Of a stretch of 64,000 nucleotides of DNA, positions 57,921 to 64,000 are shown one piece after another. Source of the stretch: Planctomycetia bacterium (lineage in GTDB: Bacteria; Planctomycetota; Planctomycetia; Pirellulales; JALHLM01); contig JAWXBP010000319.1 of assembly GCA_034440135.1 (NCBI GenBank), positions 1-64,000 on the forward strand, given 5' to 3'. The position numbers and the translations under genes were made by a program. Below the pieces are notes generated by a model. It did no database searches and was not told the origin of the DNA. It saw only the letters and a list, made by a program, of their open reading frames with translations. The number at the start of each line of letters is the position of its first letter. The first letter of the stretch is position 1.

Positions 57921-57960
57921 CTTTCGCTCCGCGAAAGCCTGTCCTTTCGCGGAGCGAAAG
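57921..57960. repeat. Perfect 17-bp inverted repeat between flgB and flgC
   Basis: CTTTCGCTCCGCGAAAG (57921-57937) and CTTTCGCGGAGCGAAAG (57944-57960) are exact reverse complements across CCTGTC. Each arm is also a small hairpin (CTTTCGC ... GCGAAAG). The sequence lies in the 83-base gap inside the operon, where it could form one long stem or two short ones in the mRNA. Confidence 0.9.
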
Positions 57961-57981
57961 GAGACTATGTATTGTCTCCTG

Positions 57982-58395
57982 CTACACCCGCTCGCTGATG
58001 GCGGTGTTGAGTAACCGGAATTGGCTGTTCATGATCGACAGGGCCATGTTGTGTTGGACCTGGTTCTTGGCGATTTCGGTGACCTGACCTTCGATGCCGA
58101 CGTTCACGCCGTCATGCCGGAGAATGCTCTCCAGGTTCCGGCCGGTCGCGGCCAGCGGATCAATGCCCTCTGGATGCGCGCCGCGCAGACCCTGCGAGCG
58201 CCGCAGCGCGTCGCGTTCCTGCAGCGCCTCCTTCAACTTGGCTTGAAACATTTCCGGAGAAAGATCTCGTGTTCGATAGCCGGGCGTGTCGATATTGGCG
58301 ATGTTTCCGGCCAGCACGTTATGGCGAGCCTGGGAAAAGTTGACCACTTGCTCCAACAAGGGAACCGAGGTCGCTTGAAACAAGTCCGGCATCAT
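57982..58395 (-). CDS. flgB: FlgB, proximal rod protein
   Basis: A 137-residue rod protein. The N-terminal flagellar signature is ARHNVLAGNIANIDTPGYRT (RDLSPEMFQAKLKEAL), and the C-terminus EGQVTEIAKNQVQHNMALSI (MNSQFRLLNTAISERV) matches FlgB. Two adjacent ATGs (58395, 58392) are possible; a GTG at 58407 is less likely. It is the first structural gene after the sigma-54 promoter, with a leader of about 28 bases. Confidence 0.94.
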   Translation of the reverse strand: MMPDLFQATSVPLLEQVVNFSQARHNVLAGNIANIDTPGYRTRDLSPEMFQAKLKEALQERDALRRSQGLRGAHPEGIDPLAATGRNLESILRHDGVNVGIEGQVTEIAKNQVQHNMALSIMNSQFRLLNTAISERV

Positions 58396-58434
58396 GTTCG
58401 ATCTCACTTTGAAAGAACGACTCGCTGCGCTCAG

Positions 58435-58450
58435 GCAACTCGCGTGCCAA
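58435..58450 (-). promoter_or_regulatory. Sigma-54 (RpoN) promoter upstream of flgB
   Basis: On the minus strand the sequence is TTGGCACGCGAGTTGC. It matches the sigma-54 consensus TGGCAC-N5-TTGC with GG and GC separated by 10 bases. The transcript should start near 58423, about 28 bases before the flgB ATG at 58395. The gene on its upstream side encodes a sigma-54 activator of the NtrC type. Confidence 0.88.
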
Positions 58451-58633
58451 TCTGTTCGTACGACTCAACACAACGCTGCAACACGCTGCATGCACACGCG
58501 TTGCATTGCGCGCTCGGCCAATCTTTCGCGCGACGCTAACGGCAGTCGCTGCGCTTGACCGGCAAAAACTGCGCGTTGCATTCGGCGGTTCTTGCCGATG
58601 TGTTCGGGGCGCTTCGCTCTGGATGTGTCCTGT

Positions 58634-60054
<1,421 letters not shown>

Positions 60055-60058
<4 letters not shown>

Positions 60059-60909
60059 GCGGCCGCCTCCATGCGGCGATGGGGGATTCGCAGCGTCAAT
60101 GCCGCGCCCCCTTCGGGACAATTGCCAATGCTCAACTCGCCGCCGTGTGCTTCCGCCATCCGCTGCACGATCGCCAACCCCAGCCCGGTCCCGGAGCTTT
60201 TCGTGGTGTAAAACGGTTCGCAGGCCCTGCGAAGCGCCTGTTCCTCGAAGCCCGGTCCGCTATCGGCGATCTCCAAATCGCAGCCGAACGGGCCGTCAAC
60301 CCCTGTCACCACGAGCTCTCCGCCGTCAGGCATCGCGTCGAGCGCATTGAGCACGACATTCAGTACGGCGCGGCGGAGCATATCGTGGTCGGCCCGGACC
60401 GCCAACCCCGATGGCACGTCGATGTCGAGGCGAATCTCCTGGGCATCCAATTGCGGGGCCAGGGCGTCGAGCACGTCGTCGACGAGATTGCGCAAATTAA
60501 CACGCTGATAGCGCGGATCGCGTTCGGCCGTGAAACTGAGTAAGTCATGTACCGTGGCGTCCAACGCCCGTACGCCGGAATCGACCTTCTCCAGAATGTC
60601 CACGCTGCCCCGATCTTCACTCAAACGTCGCCGCAGCAAACTCAGATAGAGGGCGACCGGCACCAGGTTGTTGCGTACTTCATGGGCCACATGCGAAGCC
60701 ATCTGCCCCAAGTCGGCGAGCCGGTTCTTGCGCGCCAATTCGCGATTCTTGATTTCCAGTTCGTCGGTCAGCCGCACCACCTGCGTGCGCAGCGCCGAAT
60801 GGGTCTGTTCCAAGCGGACTGTGGCGTCGTGCCAGGCGGCCAGCACGGCTTCCAACGAGGGATCGGGCGTCGAGGGCAAGGTTCGTTCCGCGGCAGGCTC
60901 GGAGATCAC
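60055..60909 (-). CDS. Cytoplasmic histidine kinase (FlgS/FleS-like)
   Basis: A 284-residue kinase without membrane helices. An N-terminal coiled coil (TVRLEQTHSALRTQVVRLTD, ELEIKNRELARKNRLADLGQ) leads to the dimerisation domain with His76 in the HEVRNN box (MASHVAHEVRNNLVPVA). The ATPase domain shows VLNVVLNALDAMPDGG (N box), DSGPGFE and GTGLGLAIVQRMAEAHGG (G boxes). The GTG at 60909 follows GTTGAGGATCCC, a clear ribosome binding site, and lies 7 bases beyond the FlgN-like stop. The longer frame to 61107 reads as shadow sequence of the upstream gene. It probably phosphorylates the following regulator. Confidence 0.9.
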
Positions 60910-60916
60910 GGGATCC

Positions 60917-61378
60917 TCAACTTTCCGACGCGAGGTCGAGTTGCGAGACGGTCGAATGCGGCGCCGACTGATAGGCGGAATGCGCTTGATGGGCGAAGTG
61001 CGCACCGGCCAAACGTTCAGCGGCTTCGTCGCGCCGGCGCTGGAGTTGCCCTTCGCCTTCCTTCTCTTGCGCGACGATTTCCGCCAACAGTGATTTGGAT
61101 TCTTCAATTTGCAGGCGGCAGCGGTCGCGCAGCTCGGTCGAGCGCCATTGCCGTTCTTCGGCCGATTGCGGGCGATAGGGATCGAGGTCGCGCTCGACGC
61201 GCTCCAACTCCATCATCACGCGCTGCTTGGCGGCCAATACGCGCAGCAATTGCGTCATCTCACCGCTCGCGATCAACGCCGACTGCTGCGCGCCCAAATC
61301 GCGCATTAACGTCAAATAGCGATGCCGCCGCTCAATCAGCTCGGCCAACCGCTCAGATTGTTGAAAAGCATCGAGCAT
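60917..61378 (-). CDS. FlgN-like flagellar chaperone
   Basis: A 153-residue helical protein (MLDAFQQSERLAELIERRHR, LTLMRDLGAQQSALIASGEM, TQLLRVLAAKQRVMMELERV, LDPYRPQSAEERQWR). The pattern of a long helical hairpin with a short Arg-Pro turn fits FlgN, which chaperones hook-filament junction proteins, but the family is very divergent. Alternative identity: another small flagellar helical protein such as FliT/FliS-like. It begins the regulatory part of the locus upstream of the histidine kinase. The ATG at 61378 is preferred over a TTG at 61408. Confidence 0.7.
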   Translation of the reverse strand: MLDAFQQSERLAELIERRHRYLTLMRDLGAQQSALIASGEMTQLLRVLAAKQRVMMELERVERDLDPYRPQSAEERQWRSTELRDRCRLQIEESKSLLAEIVAQEKEGEGQLQRRRDEAAERLAGAHFAHQAHSAYQSAPHSTVSQLDLASES

Positions 61379-61429
61379 GGAGATGAAACCAGAAACCCAC
61401 AGTCGCAAAAGAAGTCGTCGCTCTCCAAA

Positions 61430-61473
61430 CTACTCCACCTACTAACTACTCCACCTACTCCACCTACTTCCTC
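61430..61473. repeat. CTACTCCAC tract after the TPR gene
   Basis: CTACTCCACCTACTAACTAC continues as TCCACCTACTCCACCTACTTCCTC. It overlaps the last bases of the TPR gene's stop region (61472-61474) and lies between that gene and the FlgN-like gene. Confidence 0.87.
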
Positions 61474-64000
61474 AAAGATTCCTACTCAGCCAATCCAATT
61501 TCTCCGTCCACTCCGCACGCGAATGATTTGTCGTGGCGGCGAAATCGGCGTCGGCCGCGATTCTCGCCAGCGCCACTTTGGCTTGCTCCAACGTGCCCCG
61601 GGCGTCCGCGGCGCGATTCAATCGGCGCAGGCATTCCGCCGCTTGCACGTAGGCGTCCAGGGCCTCCGGCGCATACTGGTACCGATTCGTGGCGTCCGCG
61701 TAGGCCTGGACCGCTTCTTCATAGCGGGCCAACTGTTGCAGCATCGCCCCGCGACCGAAATAGCAATTCCGCAACGTCGACTGGTCAATGGGCGGCAAAA
61801 GCTCTCGATCGCTCCGCTGTTCGAGCAGTCCGCGGACCCGCTCGTAATTGCCAAGCGCCGTGAGGGCCAGCGTGTCGACTTCGCGCAATCGGGCGGTGCG
61901 CTCGCTGGGGACGCTCGCGGCCAAAGCGGCGGTGCGCAGCTCGTCGGTGCGCTGGCGACCGCATTCCGCCAGCAAGTAATAGGCGTCGATCGACTGGGGC
62001 GCCGTCGGCCAACGCCGGACCGCCTCGCTTAACGGCGTCAGCGCTTCCGCCGGACGCTGTTCGCGATAGAGCAAGGCGCCGAGCGCGAACAGGGAATCGC
62101 GCCATTCGTTACTTTCGGGGGCCAGTTGTCCGCCTTCCAGATTAGCCCGCAGCATTTCCTCGGCATGCGGGCCGTCACCGAGTTCGGAATAGATCCGACT
62201 GGCCAGCAACCGCGCGGCATAAACGCCTGGGTTGCGCGGATAGGAGCGAATCATTTCGGTCACGCTCTCGAGCGCATCGCTCAGGCGGCCGTCGGCCAGC
62301 AGGGCGCTGGCCAGGCCGAAGAGCGCTTCCGCGCGACGTCGCGGCGTGTTGAATTCGATGTACTTGCGGTATTGCTCGGCGGCGCTCGCGTAGTCGCGGC
62401 CGACAGCGAACGACTCCGCGCTATTCCAGATGTCTTCCGGATATTTGCGATTGGAAAAGTGCAGCGCCGCCAACTCTCGGAACGCCACGCCGGCCTGGCG
62501 CAGATGCCGCCTTCCTTCTTGAGCCAGGGGCTCCCCCTCTTTGAGCGCGTGTTGTTCGGCCTCGGTCAACAGGGCCCGGCCCCACTGCTGATAGAGCGAG
62601 GCCTTCAATTCCCAGGTCGTCTCGTCGCCGAGCGCCGGAGCGCCGGCGTTGAGCAGTTGAATGGCCGAGGTGTAGTCCGCTTTCCCCAGATAGTCCTCGT
62701 AGTTCCGCCGCACCCGGTCTTTGGGCGCCAGATCCGGCAAGTGCGGATGGTCGATCTCAGTCGAAGGCGGCAACTGCTTGATGACGGACGCCATCAAGCC
62801 GATGGCCTCTTCATGACGTCCTTGCGTACGCAACAAGTCGGCCTCTTCCAGGCCGGCGAAGAGGGCCTCGTACGATGAGGAGAACTGCCGGCGCAGGCGC
62901 GAGAACTGCGCGATGGCTTCCTCGGTTTTTCCCAATTCCGCCAGGCAGGCCCCGCTGAAATACATGCTCAACCGCCGCCAGGCCATCGCGGCGCGATCCT
63001 GTCCCGTGACTTGCCGGAGCGCTTCGAGCGCCTGTTCATAGAGCTTCGTCCGCGGACTGTCGGCTTCCACATCCGGAGCAGGTGCTGCCGGCGCCGGCAG
63101 CAAACGCGCCTCGGCCATCGCCGCTCGACCGACCAGCAAATGAGAGGCGGGCACGATTTCCTGTGCCGGATCGAAGCTGCCCAGCGTCTTGCGGCAACCG
63201 GCCAGATCCCCCTGGCCCAACTGTTGGCGAGCCAACTCGATCATGCCCCATTGGCGTTCAACATCGGTCAACGTACTGTCGGCGAGATATCCGTCGAGCA
63301 CTTGCCGAGCCTTCGCGAAATCGGGGCGCGGGTCCACCGACCAGGCCTCCGAGAGATTCAATAGCACTGCCTTCGGCGGCGCGCCGGCATCCAAGGCCTC
63401 GGTCAATACATCGCGCGCGGCGGCGAATTGGCCCGTTCGGGCCAGCACGCGCCCCAGCAGATAGAGCCCTTGCGCCGTGCGTCCTTCCGGAAAGCCGCGT
63501 TCCCGTGCTGTTTGCAGCAACTGGGCGATTCGCACATCATCGACGAGAGAGCCTTCGGCTTGCGCCTGTTCCCGCTCATACAGTTCCACGGTGGCCATGA
63601 CGAAGGGCACGCCGCCAAAGGTGTCGAAGTCGACCGTTTCATCCGCGGCGACGACTTCGACGATCCGTTTGGCTTCTGCCCAATCACTCTTATCGAGGGC
63701 CAGGAGCGCGTCTTGAATGTTTTCTGGCGGCGGCGGGGGCGCGGCCTCTTCGGTCAGCATCCACCAGGCAAAGCCATTGCCGCTGACCAGGATGACCACC
63801 AGCGCGACGATGGCCACCAGCTTGTGGCTCTTGGCCCAGGCCAGACTCTTCGGGATTACTTTCAACAGGCCGCCGAACACGGCGCCAATGCGCGCCAACT
63901 TCCCCAAGATCCCCGTCACCGCCTTGAGGGGCGCCAACAAGCGCGCGAACCGGCCGGCTTTCGGATCGGAATCCGAGGCGACGGTCGCATGGCCTTCTGG
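61472..64000 (-). CDS. Membrane TPR-repeat protein, 5' end outside window
   Basis: At least 842 residues, with the start beyond the right edge. The frame is open through 64000, reading PEGHATVASDSDPKAGRFAR, and only a TTG at 63940 lies inside. A membrane helix is present (VAIVALVVILVSGNGFAWWM, about residue 43 from that TTG). The long remainder is a series of TPR-like helical hairpins (PEGRTAQGLYLLGRVLARTG, YASAAEQYRKYIEFNTPRRR, EALFGLASALLADGRLSDAL, YFGRGAMLQQLARYEEAVQA, YADATNRYQYAPEALDAYVQ). No flagellar signature was recognised. It precedes the FlgN-like gene and may be an unrelated neighbour or a membrane scaffold of the flagellar base. Confidence 0.82.
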   Translation of the reverse strand, partial: PEGHATVASDSDPKAGRFARLLAPLKAVTGILGKLARIGAVFGGLLKVIPKSLAWAKSHKLVAIVALVVILVSGNGFAWWMLTEEAAPPPPPENIQDALLALDKSDWAEAKRIVEVVAADETVDFDTFGGVPFVMATVELYEREQAQAEGSLVDDVRIAQLLQTARERGFPEGRTAQGLYLLGRVLARTGQFAAARDVLTEALDAGAPPKAVLLNLSEAWSVDPRPDFAKARQVLDGYLADSTLTDVERQWGMIELARQQLGQGDLAGCRKTLGSFDPAQEIVPASHLLVGRAAMAEARLLPAPAAPAPDVEADSPRTKLYEQALEALRQVTGQDRAAMAWRRLSMYFSGACLAELGKTEEAIAQFSRLRRQFSSSYEALFAGLEEADLLRTQGRHEEAIGLMASVIKQLPPSTEIDHPHLPDLAPKDRVRRNYEDYLGKADYTSAIQLLNAGAPALGDETTWELKASLYQQWGRALLTEAEQHALKEGEPLAQEGRRHLRQAGVAFRELAALHFSNRKYPEDIWNSAESFAVGRDYASAAEQYRKYIEFNTPRRRAEALFGLASALLADGRLSDALESVTEMIRSYPRNPGVYAARLLASRIYSELGDGPHAEEMLRANLEGGQLAPESNEWRDSLFALGALLYREQRPAEALTPLSEAVRRWPTAPQSIDAYYLLAECGRQRTDELRTAALAASVPSERTARLREVDTLALTALGNYERVRGLLEQRSDRELLPPIDQSTLRNCYFGRGAMLQQLARYEEAVQAYADATNRYQYAPEALDAYVQAAECLRRLNRAADARGTLEQAKVALARIAADADFAATTNHSRAEWTEKLDWLSRNL

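Overview
The window looks like a high-GC Planctomycetota chromosome, most likely Pirellulales-like. The evidence is: ECF-sigma and Ser/Thr-kinase genes of planctomycete style; small membrane proteins with the NPYQSP/NPYRSP tag; a large flagellar operon with unusually long hook genes; and many short palindromic repeats between genes. No rRNA, tRNA, CRISPR array, transposase or integrase was recognised. The assignment is inference from gene content, not a database match.

Layout. 1-9000: a giant polytopic membrane protein (cut by the left edge), purE-purK, a GNAT-like protein and a small membrane protein. 9-13 kb: an S41 C-terminal processing protease behind a good sigma-70-like promoter, a LuxR-type regulator with a broken receiver, and a secreted EEP-family hydrolase. 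13-17 kb: a CheW-REC-Hpt fusion divergent from motA-motB. 17-29 kb: secreted and hypothetical proteins, an ECF sigma factor with a membrane partner, a YukJ/DUF2278 protein, purM, a GlmU-like uridylyltransferase beside prs, a lipoprotein joining thioredoxin and propeller-like parts, and ygfZ. 29-34 kb: a tightly coupled four-gene minus-strand operon (coiled coil, membrane FGE-like, zinc-ribbon GTPase, GAP1-like). This is the best candidate for an incompletely described system. 34-46 kb: a cysteine-rich secreted protein, lutB-lutC, hemB coupled to a Ser/Thr kinase, a nucleotidyltransferase pair, argG, two receiver-like regulators, and a NadD-NAD kinase fusion.

46-64 kb is a minus-strand flagellar locus. 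Read in the direction of transcription it runs: TPR protein (cut by the right edge), FlgN-like, histidine kinase, sigma-54 response regulator, flgB, flgC, fliE, fliF, fliG, fliH, fliI, fliJ, MotE-like, fliK, flgD, flgE. A near-consensus sigma-54 promoter lies in front of flgB, directly downstream of the kinase/regulator pair that probably drives it. This gives a compact circuit: FlgN/kinase/regulator, then the sigma-54 promoter, then rod, MS ring, export apparatus and hook. MotA, MotB and the CheV-like fusion at 13-16 kb would belong to the same motility system.

A second theme is non-coding. At least six families of inverted or tandem repeats lie between genes: CTACTYCAC tracts; about 195-bp elements ended by GTAGGGCGGGCC; 100-160-bp elements ended by ACTAGCCCGTRGCGCCAGCG; CCCAGGG stem-loops; GTAGCCGAGGTC hairpins; and ACGGAG/CACGAAA tracts. 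They sit mostly just beyond stop codons, and in one case a tract supplies the end of fliI.
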